Assembly (NCBI GenBank): GCA_029547805.1
Contig: JAKPOP010000023.1
Coordinates: 18,028-82,027, forward strand
From: Deltaproteobacteria bacterium
GTDB lineage: Bacteria; Myxococcota_A; UBA9042; DTJE01
Direction: 5' to 3'
DNA length: 64,000 bases
The stretch's first letter is position 1. Each line of letters opens with the position of its first letter. Shown piece by piece: positions 44,347-54,440 of this stretch. A program made the translations under genes and the position numbers. The notes below the pieces were generated by a model, which was not told where the DNA came from, searched no databases, and worked only from the letters and a program-made list of their open reading frames with translations.

Positions 44347-45555
44347 TCAGATTCCGCGGGTCCGGCCGTCCTCTTCCCGGAGGGCCTCCTCCGCCTCCGG
44401 GCTTCCCCGGCCGCCTTCGGTCGTCACGGACCAGGGGCGGGACAGGAATGCCCCGCCGGCTTCGGGGGACTCCAGCACCACCCGCCCGCGGAAGGTCAGT
44501 TCCAGCCGCATGGACTCCGTGTCGAACCCCAGGGTGTCGAGCGCCACCGGGACCTCCCGGGCCTCCGTCCCCTCGCCGACCACCACCTGGGGACGCACCC
44601 CCGGCAGGTTGAAGACGAGGTAGCCGTCAGGAGTCAGGTTCCGCAGCAGGAAGACCTCGTCCCCCTGCAACCTGGGAAAGACCAGGCCCGGGGCCCCGCA
44701 CTGGAAGAACTCCGGGGCCAGCAATGGCGGCTCGTATTCCCGCAGCATCGCGATGGCCGCCGCATCCGCCTCGGGGTCCAGGGAGTCGGCCTGGGCCCGG
44801 ACCAGGTCCCGGACACGGGGTGCATCGTAGGGTGGCACTCCCGCAAAGGCCGCCCGGGGATACCAGGCCCGGCCATAGGGGCCCAGGAGGGCCGGCCAGG
44901 GGACCGTCTCGGGGGTCCCGATCTCCTGCACCAGGGTCTCGGGAGTCAACAGCCGCTCCGGGTCCTCGACCTGGGGCAACCACAGCCCATCGAGGCCCTC
45001 CGGGGAGTTCTGGATGCAATAGCCCCGTCCGAAGGGGTTGGTCGGGCAGGGAACCTCCACCACCGTGTCGGTTCCCGGCACCCGGAAGCGGGCAGTGCCC
45101 CCATAGGCCGCCCACGGGGTCACGGGGACCTTGCGCACCGGCTCGGGGTCCGTGAAGCGCGGCAGGTCCTCCACAGGCTTCTTCAGCGACGGATTGGCGG
45201 GGCCGCGATAGACCGCCTGTCGAGCCCCGAAGACCCGCAGGACCCGACGATGCCGCCCGATGCCCACCTCGACGTCGAACTGCGGTACGGCCGTCCCGCC
45301 CGGGGCGTGGGCGGTGGCCAGCACCACCACGTCCGCCTGGTCCTTCCGGAAGGCCAGGTCCGACTCGGCCCGCAGCGGCACCGCCGCGGGGTCGTCCCCC
45401 TCCCAGGGCACGTCCGCCTCCCGGATCACCGCCGGCTCCGGGTGCGGCCTGGGGATGCGGTCCTCCCCGACCAGGAACGCCGCCTTGGCGATCACCACGC
45501 CCAGGGGGGAACCGTCCAGGTCCACCGCGCAAAACCGGAAGGTCGTCCAGTCCAA
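44347..45555 (-). CDS. DUF2169-domain protein, type VI secretion/contractile-system associated
   Basis: 402 residues from a TTG with GGAGGAGG upstream. The start TTFRFCAVDLDGSPLGVVIAKAAFLV, then DVPWEGDDPAAVPLRAESDLAFRKDQADVVVLATAHAPGG and RVFGARQAVYRG are the DUF2169 pattern. These proteins are found beside VgrG, PAAR and effector genes, and probably act as adaptors that load cargo onto the spike. It lies 31 bases downstream of the VgrG-like gene on the same strand, a likely operon. Confidence 0.85.
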   Translation of the reverse strand: MDWTTFRFCAVDLDGSPLGVVIAKAAFLVGEDRIPRPHPEPAVIREADVPWEGDDPAAVPLRAESDLAFRKDQADVVVLATAHAPGGTAVPQFDVEVGIGRHRRVLRVFGARQAVYRGPANPSLKKPVEDLPRFTDPEPVRKVPVTPWAAYGGTARFRVPGTDTVVEVPCPTNPFGRGYCIQNSPEGLDGLWLPQVEDPERLLTPETLVQEIGTPETVPWPALLGPYGRAWYPRAAFAGVPPYDAPRVRDLVRAQADSLDPEADAAAIAMLREYEPPLLAPEFFQCGAPGLVFPRLQGDEVFLLRNLTPDGYLVFNLPGVRPQVVVGEGTEAREVPVALDTLGFDTESMRLELTFRGRVVLESPEAGGAFLSRPWSVTTEGGRGSPEAEEALREEDGRTRGI

Positions 45556-45586
45556 AGCCTCCTCCGTTCCCGGGACCCCGGCCTTC

Positions 45587-46381
45587 CTAGTTGATGTTCA
45601 CCACCGATCCCTTGATGGTCATGGCCGACGAGGACTTGATGTCCGCGGTGGCCGACGACTCCACCTTCATGGCGCTTCCGGACTTGATCGTGGTGGTGCT
45701 GGACGACTGGGTGACCAGCGTCTTGCAGTCGATCTTGACCTCGCCGTTCGGAGCCGAGATCAGGATGTTGCCCTTGGCGCTCTTCACCTCGATCCGCTGG
45801 TTCGTCGAGTCGATCAGGACGTAGTTCTCCTGCTTCCGGTCGTAGATCTCGATCTTCTCGGCCCCACCGGTGTGGTCCAGCACGATGAAGTGACCGTCCC
45901 GGGACTTGTGCCCCTTCGCCGCGTTTCCCTTCCCGATCTTGGTCTGGAGGACGATGCGCTCCTTGCCCTCCTCGTCCACGAACTGGAGCACGTGGCCCGA
46001 CCGGCTGAAGAAGGTGCGGAAGTTGTTCTTGCCGCCCTGGCTCTTGTTGTCGTGGATGGCCTTGTCCACGGGGCTCCAGAGGGCCCCCAGCACGAAGGGT
46101 CGCCGCAGGTCCCCGTGCTCGAAGGCGATCAGGACCTCGTCGTCCACCTCGGGAAGGCAGAAGAAGCCCCGGTCCGGACCGGCCATCGGGGTGGCGATGC
46201 GGCACCAGGCTGACAGGAAGTCCTCCTTGTCCGGGGCATTGGTGTAGGAACCCGACTCCCGGACCCAGGGGAACTTCACCTTGACCCGATAGAGCCCCTC
46301 CGGGTCCTTGTTGTCCACCACGATGCCGATGACGACCCCATAGATTCGATTGACCGGCGGCGCAGAAGAGACCGGGTCCAT
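45587..46381 (-). CDS. VgrG/phage baseplate gpV-like spike protein
   Basis: 264 residues. Residues about 10-110 form the gp5-type OB-fold (YGVVIGIVVDNKDPEGLYRV through FEHGDLRRPFVLGALW, with PDRGFFCLPEVDDEVLIAF). After a linker, residues 170-264 are short repeated beta strands (IDSTNQRIEVKS, GNILISAPNGEVKIDC, SSTTTIKSGSAMKVES) expected to build the triangular beta-helix needle. It lacks the gp27-like base of full-length VgrG. Strong AGGAGGTC site and own promoter. No sheath, tube or baseplate genes are in the window. Confidence 0.88.
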   Translation of the reverse strand: MDPVSSAPPVNRIYGVVIGIVVDNKDPEGLYRVKVKFPWVRESGSYTNAPDKEDFLSAWCRIATPMAGPDRGFFCLPEVDDEVLIAFEHGDLRRPFVLGALWSPVDKAIHDNKSQGGKNNFRTFFSRSGHVLQFVDEEGKERIVLQTKIGKGNAAKGHKSRDGHFIVLDHTGGAEKIEIYDRKQENYVLIDSTNQRIEVKSAKGNILISAPNGEVKIDCKTLVTQSSSTTTIKSGSAMKVESSATADIKSSSAMTIKGSVVNIN

Positions 46382-46414
46382 GGATGACCTCCTGCATGGG
46401 CAGCAACAAGCGGC

Positions 46415-46444
46415 ATGATATCGTCACCTGGGGACTCTTGTCCA
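46415..46444 (-). promoter_or_regulatory. Promoter of the VgrG-DUF2169 pair
   Basis: Minus strand TGGACA (46439-46444), 18-base spacer, TATCAT (46415-46420), 34 bases before the ATG at 46381. Confidence 0.5.
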
Positions 46445-46519
46445 TCGGCCGCCTGTTCGGCCCGCCGGTTCCACGTTAGAGTTCCGTGGCCTTCGGCAGC
46501 CTCCTGGAGGAAATGGTCC

Positions 46520-48775
46520 ATGCATCGACGACCCCTCGGCTCTCTCGGTCGGGCACTGGTGGCGCTGGCGTGCGCATGGGGATGCGCCGCAAGCACCCCG
46601 GATCAGGTCTGCACACCGGACTCCACGGTCCCCTGCACGGGCCCGGACGGGTGTACCGGCCTGCAGCGTTGCCGCCAGGATGGGAAGGGCTTCTATGGCG
46701 AATGCCAGTGCGGCGGCAGTGACGTCCCCCTGGTCTGCTCGCCAGGGGAATGGACCCCCTGCCGGGGCGAGGACCAGTGCCCGGCCCGACAGCAGTGCAA
46801 CGACCTCGGGACCGGCTTCGGCCCCTGCATCTGCCTGGACGACCTGGACGACGGCCCCACCGACGCCGCGGACCCCGACGTGCAGGAACCCCCGGACGCC
46901 CCGCAGGAGACCTCGGGGAACGACCCGGCCCCCGGTGACGGGTCCCCCGACGTGGCCCCGCCGCGCCAGGAACCCCGGGCCCGGATCCTCTACGACCACC
47001 GGGCGACCCCCATCGACGGCTTCTTCCCCTGGGACCTCCATCTGGATCCCGACGGGGCCATCCTCGTGGACGGGGCCGACCGATCCAACGCGAACCTGCC
47101 CCTGATGGCCGACGGCCCCTACGTCCCCCGCCTGGCCGCGGTCCACGGCTTTGCCACCTACGCTCCCATCGCCTTCCAGGCCAGCGTCCCCCTGGACCCC
47201 GCCAGCCTTCCTGCAACCCTGCAGGATTCCCTGGCCCCGGATGCCTCGGTGCGCCTCCAGGTCCTCGACGACGCCGGGCGTCCCGCCGACCGGGTGCCCT
47301 TCCTGACCGCCTGGCTTCCCTACCCCGACGACGAGGCCTGGGTGGTGCGCCTGCTGCCGGCCAGTCCCCTGCCCGGCAAGCGCTACCTGGTGACCGTCAC
47401 GACGGCCCTGAAGGCCGCCGACGGGACCCCCTTGCAGCCCAGCAACGGCTTCCTGCGCGTCCTGGGCACCGAGCCGATCCCTCCCGACACCCCGGACTCC
47501 CGGAGGGCCCTGATCGAGGCGGAGCACGCCCGCATCGTGCCGATCCTCGACGCCCTCCCGGACCGGGACGCCATCGTGGCTGCCGCGACCTTCACCACCG
47601 CCCATGCCTTCCGGGACGGAGAGGAACTCCCGGCCCTCTTCGCGCGGTTCCTCCAGGAGACGGACCTCCCTCCGGTGACCTGGGACGTGGACCTGGACGA
47701 CGACGGGCAGCCGGACTGGGTCCGGGACGGGCGCCTCGATGATTGCTCCATGCCAGCGGACCAGATGCCGCTGGCCCTGAAGGGAGTCTTCCACCCCTGG
47801 AACCTGACCGGGGAGGACGGCCTCTGGCATCGCCGCCAGGACGGGTCCTTCGAGGAGTTCCCGCCGGACCGGGTGGACTTCCGGCTCATGATCCCCGTCG
47901 GGGCCGGCCCCTTCCCGGTGGTCCTGGCCCAGCACGGCATCGCCTCCAGCCAGCGCGCGATGTGCATCATCGCCCGGGAACTGGTTCGCCAGGGGATCGC
48001 GGTGTTGCGCTTCGACTGGCCCCGGCACGGCAGCCGCGGCCATGGCACCGAGCCCCTCTCCTGGGGCTACGCCTTCCTGCCGGTGGACGACCCCCTGAAG
48101 ATCCGGGAGAACTTCCGCCAGGCGGCCCTGGATGTCGCCTCGGCGGTCCAGATGCTCGACGGCCTGGCCGCCGACCCGGCCCTCTTCCCCCCGGATGGGC
48201 CCCGGCTTGATGTCCGGGAGATCGGCTACGTCGGCCACAGCCTGGGGAGCATCATCGGCCTGCTGGCCCTCCCCTTCGTCCCCCGGATCTCGGCCTTCGT
48301 CTGCAACGTCGGCGGCATCGGCCTGTTTCACCTGGTGGACCTCTACGTCCAGCGGGCCTTCGGGGACGTCTTCCTGGCCCACGGCTACCTGAACGCCGCC
48401 GAGCACGGCATCTGGTCGGGAGACGCCATCGCCTACGCCGACGCCCTCTGGGACGGCTACTTCCGACCCGAGGGGGACCGCGTGCGGATGCTGGTCCAGG
48501 AGGTCATCGACGACGACACGGTCGCCAACGCCTCCACCGAGACCCTGGCCCGGGCCATGGACCTGCCCCTGGTGGGGCCGGAGTATCGCCCCATCCCCGG
48601 CATCCTCCCGGCCGCCGGTCCGACGCCCGAATCGGCCATCTGCCAGTTCCACCCGGCGGTCCACGGGGACCTCCTGGACTCCCAGGGAACCGACGGCGGA
48701 CAGATGCGGAGCCAGGCCATACACTGGATCTCCACCTGGTTTCACGAGGGCCGGGCCCAGGTCCAGGTTCCCTGA
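46520..48775 (+). CDS. Alpha/beta-hydrolase-fold lipoprotein with cysteine-rich N-terminus
   Basis: 751 residues; ATG chosen for GGAGG nine bases upstream. Lipoprotein signal ALVALACAWGC. Two Cys-rich repeats follow (CTPDSTVPCTGPDGC to CQC, and CSPGEWTPCRGEDQC to CIC), then an Asp/Pro linker. The hydrolase has VVLAQHGIASSQRAMC (oxyanion region), FDWPRHGSRG and nucleophile elbow GYVGHSLGS, with His probably in CQFHPAVHG. An Ig-like segment precedes it (DSLAPDASVRLQVLDDAG). This layout matches virulence-plasmid-type or Myxococcota surface lipases/esterases; substrate unknown. Confidence 0.82.
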   Translation: MHRRPLGSLGRALVALACAWGCAASTPDQVCTPDSTVPCTGPDGCTGLQRCRQDGKGFYGECQCGGSDVPLVCSPGEWTPCRGEDQCPARQQCNDLGTGFGPCICLDDLDDGPTDAADPDVQEPPDAPQETSGNDPAPGDGSPDVAPPRQEPRARILYDHRATPIDGFFPWDLHLDPDGAILVDGADRSNANLPLMADGPYVPRLAAVHGFATYAPIAFQASVPLDPASLPATLQDSLAPDASVRLQVLDDAGRPADRVPFLTAWLPYPDDEAWVVRLLPASPLPGKRYLVTVTTALKAADGTPLQPSNGFLRVLGTEPIPPDTPDSRRALIEAEHARIVPILDALPDRDAIVAAATFTTAHAFRDGEELPALFARFLQETDLPPVTWDVDLDDDGQPDWVRDGRLDDCSMPADQMPLALKGVFHPWNLTGEDGLWHRRQDGSFEEFPPDRVDFRLMIPVGAGPFPVVLAQHGIASSQRAMCIIARELVRQGIAVLRFDWPRHGSRGHGTEPLSWGYAFLPVDDPLKIRENFRQAALDVASAVQMLDGLAADPALFPPDGPRLDVREIGYVGHSLGSIIGLLALPFVPRISAFVCNVGGIGLFHLVDLYVQRAFGDVFLAHGYLNAAEHGIWSGDAIAYADALWDGYFRPEGDRVRMLVQEVIDDDTVANASTETLARAMDLPLVGPEYRPIPGILPAAGPTPESAICQFHPAVHGDLLDSQGTDGGQMRSQAIHWISTWFHEGRAQVQVP

Positions 48776-48811
48776 AAAATCTGTTGTCGTTCCGGTTCTT
48801 CGGAAAATCCG

Positions 48812-48841
48812 TTGACATCCCGAAAATGGCGGACCTAGACT
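48812..48841 (+). promoter_or_regulatory. Promoter of the sdhCAB operon
   Basis: TTGACA (48812-48817), 18-base spacer, TAGACT (48836-48841), giving a leader of about 65 bases before the sdhC ATG. Confidence 0.65.
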
Positions 48842-48912
48842 GCCCCCATCCCACCGGGCGGATGCCGAGAGCGTTCCGCCGGCGGGTCCATCTCCTCTAC
48901 GAGGGTTCGATC

Positions 48913-49581
48913 ATGTCGGCACTGGGTTCCTGGTGGTCCTCGAGTCCGGGGAAGAAGATGGTGATGGCCGTCACGGGCCTGATCCTCTTCGCCTACGTAT
49001 TCGTCCACATGCTCGGCAACCTGCAGATCTTCGCCCCGAACGGACGGGAGATGATCAACCAGTACGCGGCCTTCCTGCACTCCGATCGGGCCATGCCGCT
49101 GCTCTGGGGCACGCGCCTGGTGCTGCTTGCCTCGGTGGTCCTGCACCTCTGGTGCGCGCTGGTTCTGACGATCCGTTCCTGGAAGGCCCGGCCCAAGGGC
49201 TACCGGGTGCGGCGCTACCGAGAGGCGTCGTACGAGGCCCGGACGATGATCTGGACCGGTCCCATCATCGCGGCCTTCGTGGTCTTCCACCTGCTGCACC
49301 TGACCGTGGGCAACACCGGGCTCCCCTTCGTGCACCTGGACGCCCATGCCAACGTGGTCAAGGGCTTCCAGATCCCCTGGGTCTCCGTGGCCTACATGGT
49401 GGCCGTGGTGATGCTTCTGCTGCACTTCCGGCATGGCCTGTGGTCCTGGTTCCAGACCGTGGGCTGGTCCCATCCGGCCCATGACGGGCTGCGGCGGACG
49501 CTGGCGAACGTGCTGACCGGCATCGTCGTGGTCGGCGACCTCTCCATCCCCATCGCGGTGCTGGCCGGGTGGGTCCGATAG
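48913..49581 (+). CDS. sdhC: Succinate dehydrogenase cytochrome b558 subunit
   Basis: 222 residues, five helices. Candidate haem ligands are in [36 protein letters not shown] and [12 protein letters not shown], enough for two haems b as in the Bacillus and Wolinella type (menaquinone-reactive) enzymes. It anchors SdhAB and handles quinone. The ATG after GAGGG is preferred over an in-frame ATG at 48784 that precedes the promoter. Confidence 0.92.
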   Translation: MSALGSWWSSSPGKKMVMAVTGLILFAYVFVHMLGNLQIFAPNGREMINQYAAFLHSDRAMPLLWGTRLVLLASVVLHLWCALVLTIRSWKARPKGYRVRRYREASYEARTMIWTGPIIAAFVVFHLLHLTVGNTGLPFVHLDAHANVVKGFQIPWVSVAYMVAVVMLLLHFRHGLWSWFQTVGWSHPAHDGLRRTLANVLTGIVVVGDLSIPIAVLAGWVR

Positions 49582-49595
49582 CGCAGGAGGCGACG

Positions 49596-51509
49596 ATGAA
49601 ACTGGACCCCCGCATTCCCTCCGGTCCCATCGAGAGCAAGTGGACCCGCCGCAAGAACGAGGCGGCCCTGGTCAGCCCCGCCAACAAGAAGAAGTCCACG
49701 ATCCTGGTCGTGGGCACCGGCCTGGCCGGGGCCTCGGCGGCCTCCACGCTGGGGGACCTGGGATACCAGGTCAAGGTCTTCACCTACCATGACAGCGCCC
49801 GCCGGGCCCACTCCATCGCGGCCCAGGGCGGCATCAATGCCGCCAAGAACTACCAGTACGACGGCGACAGCATCTACCGGCTCTTCTACGAGACCCTGAA
49901 GGGAGGCGACTTCCGGGCCCGGGAGGCCAACGTCTACCGTCTGGCCGAGGTCAGCGGCGCCATCATCGACCAGTGCGTGGCCCAGGGGGTCCCCTTCGCC
50001 CGAGAGTACGGCGGCTACCTGGCCAACCGGTCCTTCGGTGGCGCCCAGGTCTCCCGGACCTTCTACGCCCGGGGCCAGACGGGACAGCAGTTGCTGCTGG
50101 GGGCCTACAGCGCCCTGGCCCGCACGGTGGGAGCCGGCGCCGTCCAGTTGTTCACCCGGAAGGAGATGGTGGACCTGGTCGTGGTGGACGGCCGCGCCCG
50201 GGGCATCATCACCCGGGATCTGGTGACCGGGGAGTTCGAGGCCCATGCCGGCGAGGCGGTCCTGCTGTGCACCGGCGGCTACAGCAACCTCTACTACCTC
50301 TCCACCAACGCGAAGAACTGCAACGTCAGCGCCGCCTGGAGGGCCTACAAGCGCGGGGCCGCCTTCGCGAACCCCTGCTACACCCAGATCCACCCCACCT
50401 GCATCCCGGTGGCCGGCGACTACCAGTCGAAACTGACCCTGATGTCCGAGTCCCTGCGCAACGACGGCCGGATCTGGGTGCCCAAGAAGGCCGGGGACCA
50501 CCGGGAGCCGGACCAGATCCCGGACGAGGACCGGGACTACTACCTGGAGCGCATGTACCCCTCCTACGGCAACCTGGCCCCCCGGGACATCAGCAGCCGC
50601 GCCGCCAAGCGCATGTGCGACGAGGGGCGCGGCGTGGGTCCCGGCGGCCGGGGCGTGTACCTGGACTTCCGGGACAGCCTCAAGCGCCTGGGTCGGGCGG
50701 TGATCGAGGAGCGTTACGGCAACCTCTTCGAGATGTACGAGCGAATCACGGGCGAGGACCCCTACACCCGGCCCATGCGGATCTACCCGGCGCTGCACTA
50801 CACGATGGGCGGCCTCTGGGTGGACTACGACCTCATGAGCACCGTCCCGGGGCTCTTCGTGCTGGGGGAGGCCAACTTCAGCGACCATGGCGCAAACCGC
50901 CTGGGGGCCTCGGCGCTCATGCAGGGCCTCGCCGACGGCTACTTCGTGATTCCCGTGACCGTCGGGGACTATCTGGCCAACAGCCGACTCCCGAAGGTCA
51001 GCGCGGACCGCCCGGAGTTCCAGGAGGCCAAGGCCACGGCCCAGGACCTGGTCCGGCGACTGATGGCGGTCCGGGGCAGCCGCAGCGTGGACTCCCTGCA
51101 CCGGGAACTGGGCCTGACCCTGTGGGAGCATGTGGGGATGGCCCGGACCCGGGAGTCCCTGACGACGGCCATCGAGAAGATTCGACGCATCCGGGAGGCC
51201 TTCTGGAACGACGTCCGGGTGCCCGGCGACGCGGCGGACCTGAACCAGGAACTGGAGAAGGCGGCCCGGGTGGCCGACTACATGGAGTTCGCCGAACTGC
51301 TGGCCCGCGACGCCCTGGAGCGGGAGGAGTCCTGCGGAGGGCACTTCCGGGAGGAGCACCAGACGGAGGATGGCGAGGCGAAGCGGGACGACGAGCGCTT
51401 CTGCCACGTGGCGGCCTGGGAATACGCCGGGCCCGGGAAGGACCCCGTGCGCCATGTCGAGCCGCTCTCCTTCGAGGTCGTCCACCTCGCCCAGAGGAGT
51501 TACAAATGA
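49596..51509 (+). CDS. sdhA: Succinate dehydrogenase/fumarate reductase flavoprotein subunit
   Basis: 637 residues. [14 protein letters not shown] is the FAD dinucleotide fold, and [19 protein letters not shown] holds the His for covalent [13 protein letters not shown] loop [13 protein letters not shown], and the C-terminal helical domain [38 protein letters not shown] is the catalytic capping region. AGGAGG site; 14 bases after sdhC. Confidence 0.95.
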   Translation: MKLDPRIPSGPIESKWTRRKNEAALVSPANKKKSTILVVGTGLAGASAASTLGDLGYQVKVFTYHDSARRAHSIAAQGGINAAKNYQYDGDSIYRLFYETLKGGDFRAREANVYRLAEVSGAIIDQCVAQGVPFAREYGGYLANRSFGGAQVSRTFYARGQTGQQLLLGAYSALARTVGAGAVQLFTRKEMVDLVVVDGRARGIITRDLVTGEFEAHAGEAVLLCTGGYSNLYYLSTNAKNCNVSAAWRAYKRGAAFANPCYTQIHPTCIPVAGDYQSKLTLMSESLRNDGRIWVPKKAGDHREPDQIPDEDRDYYLERMYPSYGNLAPRDISSRAAKRMCDEGRGVGPGGRGVYLDFRDSLKRLGRAVIEERYGNLFEMYERITGEDPYTRPMRIYPALHYTMGGLWVDYDLMSTVPGLFVLGEANFSDHGANRLGASALMQGLADGYFVIPVTVGDYLANSRLPKVSADRPEFQEAKATAQDLVRRLMAVRGSRSVDSLHRELGLTLWEHVGMARTRESLTTAIEKIRRIREAFWNDVRVPGDAADLNQELEKAARVADYMEFAELLARDALEREESCGGHFREEHQTEDGEAKRDDERFCHVAAWEYAGPGKDPVRHVEPLSFEVVHLAQRSYK

Positions 51510-52285
51510 ATCTGACCCTTCACATCTGGCGGCAGAAGTCCAAGGGGGACGAGGGACGTTTCCAGCGATACGAACTGAAGAACATCTCCGAGCACATGTC
51601 CTTCCTGGAGATGCTGGACGTCCTGAACGAGGAGCTCATCGGCAAGGGCGAGGAGCCGGTCCACTTCGAGCACGACTGTCGGGAGGGCATCTGCGGCTGT
51701 TGCGGGGCCGTCGTGAACGGCACGCCCCACGGCCCAAGGCCCGGCACGACGCTCTGCCAGTTGCACATGCGCTTCTTCCATGACGGCGACCAGATCGTGA
51801 TCGAGCCCTTCCGGTCGGCGGCCTTCCCGGTCATGAAGGACCTGATCGTGGACCGGTCCGCCTTCGACCGGATCATCCAGGCGGGAGGGTTCATCACGGT
51901 CCGGACCGGCAACGCCCCGGACGCCAGTGCGGTGCCTGTCCCGAAGCCCCAGGCCGAGATGGCGATGGACGCCGCCGAGTGCATCGGCTGCGGGGCCTGC
52001 GTGGCCGCCTGCCCCAACGGGTCGGCCTCCCTCTTCGTATCGGCCAAGCTCTCCCACCTGGGCCTCTTGCCCCAGGGGCAGCCCGAGCGGCTCCAGCGGG
52101 CCCTGTCGATGATCCGGACCGCCGAGGCCGAGGGCTTCGGCCACTGCACGAACTACGGCGAGTGCGAGGCGGTCTGCCCGAAGCGCATCAGCATCCGGCA
52201 CATCGCCAGGGCCAACAAGGACTTCCACAAGGCCTCCTTCGCCCTCTGGTCCGGCTCCGGCGGAAAGGCCTCCTCCGTGCCCTGA
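51506..52285 (+). CDS. sdhB: Succinate dehydrogenase iron-sulfur subunit
   Basis: 259 residues. [10 protein letters not shown] with the later CQLH binds [2Fe-2S], [15 protein letters not shown] binds [4Fe-4S], and [16 protein letters not shown] completes the [3Fe-4S] site. Start overlaps the sdhA stop (ATGA). Electrons pass from SdhA FAD through these clusters to the cytochrome. Confidence 0.95.
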   Translation: MNLTLHIWRQKSKGDEGRFQRYELKNISEHMSFLEMLDVLNEELIGKGEEPVHFEHDCREGICGCCGAVVNGTPHGPRPGTTLCQLHMRFFHDGDQIVIEPFRSAAFPVMKDLIVDRSAFDRIIQAGGFITVRTGNAPDASAVPVPKPQAEMAMDAAECIGCGACVAACPNGSASLFVSAKLSHLGLLPQGQPERLQRALSMIRTAEAEGFGHCTNYGECEAVCPKRISIRHIARANKDFHKASFALWSGSGGKASSVP

Positions 52286-52312
52286 CCCCTCCCCTCCGAT
52301 ATGTCGTTCCCC

Positions 52313-52341
52313 TTGACGGACGGGCCGACCGGCGGCATTCT
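52313..52341 (+). promoter_or_regulatory. Candidate promoter of the pyrophosphatase gene
   Basis: TTGACG (52313-52318), 17-base spacer, CATTCT (52336-52341); a weak -10 but correctly placed 28 bases before the ATG. Confidence 0.3.
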
Positions 52342-52369
52342 TGCGCCGCCTCTCGCGGGAGATCCGCCC

Positions 52370-52927
52370 ATGCATCCGTGGCACGACGTATCCATCGGAG
52401 ACGAGGCCCCGGCGGAGTTCCAGGCCGTCATCGAGATCCCCAAGGGCAGCAAGGTCAAGTACGAACTGGACAAGGAGAGCGGCATCATCCGGGTGGACCG
52501 GGTGCTCTACTCCTCGGTGATCTACCCGGCCAACTACGGCTTCATCCCCCAGACCATCGGCGACGACCACGACCCCCTGGACGTGCTGGTGCTGATGCAG
52601 GAGCAGGTCGTGCCCCTGTCGATCCTCCGGGTCCGGCCCATCGGCATGATGACGATGCTGGACCAGGGGGAGAACGACGAGAAGATCATCGGCGTCCACA
52701 TGGACGATCCCGAGTACAAGCACTTCACCCACATCCAGGAGTTGCCGCCCCACCGGCTGGACGAGCTGCGGCGCTTCTTCGAGGACTACAAGAAACTGGA
52801 GAACAAGGAGGTCCTGGTGCAGGACTTCCTGGGGCCGGAAGAGGCCATCGAGGCCGTCCGCCACTGCATGAAACTCTACACGAAGCTCTTCTCGGCCCTC
52901 ACGACGGGCCGATCCACCCGCCACTGA
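52370..52927 (+). CDS. ppa: Inorganic pyrophosphatase, family I
   Basis: 185 residues. [26 protein letters not shown] and the signature [11 protein letters not shown] give the metal-binding aspartates. [12 protein letters not shown] and [11 protein letters not shown] close the active site. It hydrolyses PPi to drive biosynthesis. ATG with GGGAGA upstream; a longer reading from 52301 crosses the promoter. Confidence 0.95.
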   Translation: MHPWHDVSIGDEAPAEFQAVIEIPKGSKVKYELDKESGIIRVDRVLYSSVIYPANYGFIPQTIGDDHDPLDVLVLMQEQVVPLSILRVRPIGMMTMLDQGENDEKIIGVHMDDPEYKHFTHIQELPPHRLDELRRFFEDYKKLENKEVLVQDFLGPEEAIEAVRHCMKLYTKLFSALTTGRSTRH

Positions 52928-52952
52928 CCGCCCGACGATCCCCAACGGGACT

Positions 52953-53510
52953 TCAGGCCCGACGTCGGAAGGTCCACCAGTTGTTGATCACGAAGTTGAT
53001 GGTCATCCCGGCCAGGATGCCGACCATCGGCGCGAAGGCGTGATAGACCCGGAAGTCCCCCTCGATCACCTGATTGAAGAAGGCGTTCCCCCGGACCAGG
53101 GCCGAGACCCCCGACGAGGTCACCAGTTGCACCGCCGCCGCCAGCGACGACACCAGATAGAACGTCACCAGGCGACGGAAGAACCGCCCCCGGCTGTCCC
53201 CGACCACCCGGTCCCCCCAGGTCCAGAAGTTGTTGAGCAGGAAGTTGGTCAGGATCGACACCAGGATCCCGAGGCCGTAGGCCACGATGTCCCGCAACCC
53301 CATGGCCGTGAGAGTCGGGACCCCCAGGGCCTCCGCAAGCCATTGCCGCGGGCCGACGAGCATTTCCGGCGTCAGCAGGTGGGTCGTGACCCAGACGACT
53401 CCCACGTTCACCGGCACCCCGGAGGTCCCCACCACCAGGAACTTGATCACCCGCCGCTGTTCCGGGGACAGGACCCTCCGAAGGAACCGGCGAACTCCAA
53501 TGACTTCCAC
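52953..53510 (-). CDS. GtrA-like membrane protein
   Basis: 185 residues from GTG with AGGAGG upstream. Four helices with VIKFLVVGTSGVPVNVGVVW, VSILTNFLLNNFWTWGDR and MTINFVINNWWTFRRR, the GtrA pattern. GtrA proteins are thought to flip or assist polyprenyl-linked sugars in surface glycan modification. No glycosyltransferase is adjacent. Confidence 0.88.
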   Translation of the reverse strand: MEVIGVRRFLRRVLSPEQRRVIKFLVVGTSGVPVNVGVVWVTTHLLTPEMLVGPRQWLAEALGVPTLTAMGLRDIVAYGLGILVSILTNFLLNNFWTWGDRVVGDSRGRFFRRLVTFYLVSSLAAAVQLVTSSGVSALVRGNAFFNQVIEGDFRVYHAFAPMVGILAGMTINFVINNWWTFRRRA

Positions 53511-53549
53511 GCCCCCTCCTCTTGGGAATGGCCCCGCGGCCCGTGGTCC

Positions 53550-54398
53550 CTAGATGCGGTCCTCCGGCAACGGCTCGATGAGATGGGTCCGGTCCAGCCA
53601 CTCCGGCGGCAGCACCTGGGGCAACCGCCTGCGGACCTCCTCGGCCGTGTGCACCTGGCTCAGGTGGTAGATCACCAGGGCCCGGGCCTCGACCCCCCGA
53701 AGCACCTCGGGCAACTGACTGCAATGGAGGTGCTGGCCCAACGCTGCCGCCTGGAGGCCTCGTTCCTGGTCATCTCCCCAGAAGGTTGTCTCGATCAGCA
53801 GCACCCGGGCCCGGAGCGTCGCCGGATCCCGGGACAGGTCCACCTCCGCCGAGGTGTCGCCGGTGACCGCCACCAGGGGCACCTCGACGGTCTCCAGCAG
53901 CGTCTCCTCCTCCCCGGCGGCCCGTAACCGCGCAATCTCGGCCCCGGGAAGGTCCCGGAAGGCCTCCCGCAGGCGTCGGGTCCGGCGAAGCACCAGCCAT
54001 CCCGTCCCCGGTGATCGATGGACCACCGGGAAGGATCGCAGCCACAGGCCCCGACCCACGGGAACCTCTCCCCCGACCTCCACCGGGACCACCTGCCGAT
54101 CGTAGGGCCGAGTCTGGAGCCTCCCAAGGTCGTCGATGACGGCCTCGATGCCCTCCTCCATTCCCTTGGGAACCACCAGCGTCGGGGCCGCCATCCCGTA
54201 GAGCCGGCGGACCGACAGGTAGGTCCACAGGCCCGCCACGTGATCGGCGTGGGCATGGGTCAGCGCCACCGTGGAGCAGCGAAGGGCCGCCGGGGTGCAG
54301 ACCCCCAGGTCCACGCAGAGCGACCACTCGGGGAAGGCCAGCGTCGTGGCGATGCCCCCCAGCGAGCGGCCCTCGATGCGAATGCCCTCGACGTCCAG
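53550..54398 (-). CDS. RNase Z-like metallo-beta-lactamase-fold hydrolase, possible CTG start
   Basis: About 282 residues. ALTHAHADHVAGL is the zinc ligand motif, with CVDLGVC before it and DTSAEV and YHLSQVH supplying later ligands. IRIEGRSLGGIATTLAF at the N-terminus matches the small RNase Z-like family of soluble MBL proteins. No ATG, GTG or TTG lies suitably in frame. A CTG at 54396-54398 with GGGAGG seven bases upstream fits best, giving MDVEGIRIEG. The divergent queG promoter overlaps this leader. Substrate (tRNA precursor or cyclic nucleotide) not determined. Confidence 0.78.
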   Translation of the reverse strand: MDVEGIRIEGRSLGGIATTLAFPEWSLCVDLGVCTPAALRCSTVALTHAHADHVAGLWTYLSVRRLYGMAAPTLVVPKGMEEGIEAVIDDLGRLQTRPYDRQVVPVEVGGEVPVGRGLWLRSFPVVHRSPGTGWLVLRRTRRLREAFRDLPGAEIARLRAAGEEETLLETVEVPLVAVTGDTSAEVDLSRDPATLRARVLLIETTFWGDDQERGLQAAALGQHLHCSQLPEVLRGVEARALVIYHLSQVHTAEEVRRRLPQVLPPEWLDRTHLIEPLPEDRI

Positions 54399-54402
54399 CG
54401 CC

Positions 54403-54431
54403 CTGCCTCCCGGAAGGCCGCGGAAGTATAA
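54403..54431 (+). promoter_or_regulatory. Promoter of queG with perfect TATAAT, near-leaderless
   Basis: TATAAT at 54426-54431 with a weak CTGCCT -35 (54403-54408) at 17 bases. The predicted start of transcription lies only a few bases before the ATG at 54441. Confidence 0.5.
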
Positions 54432-54440
54432 TGCCCGCCC

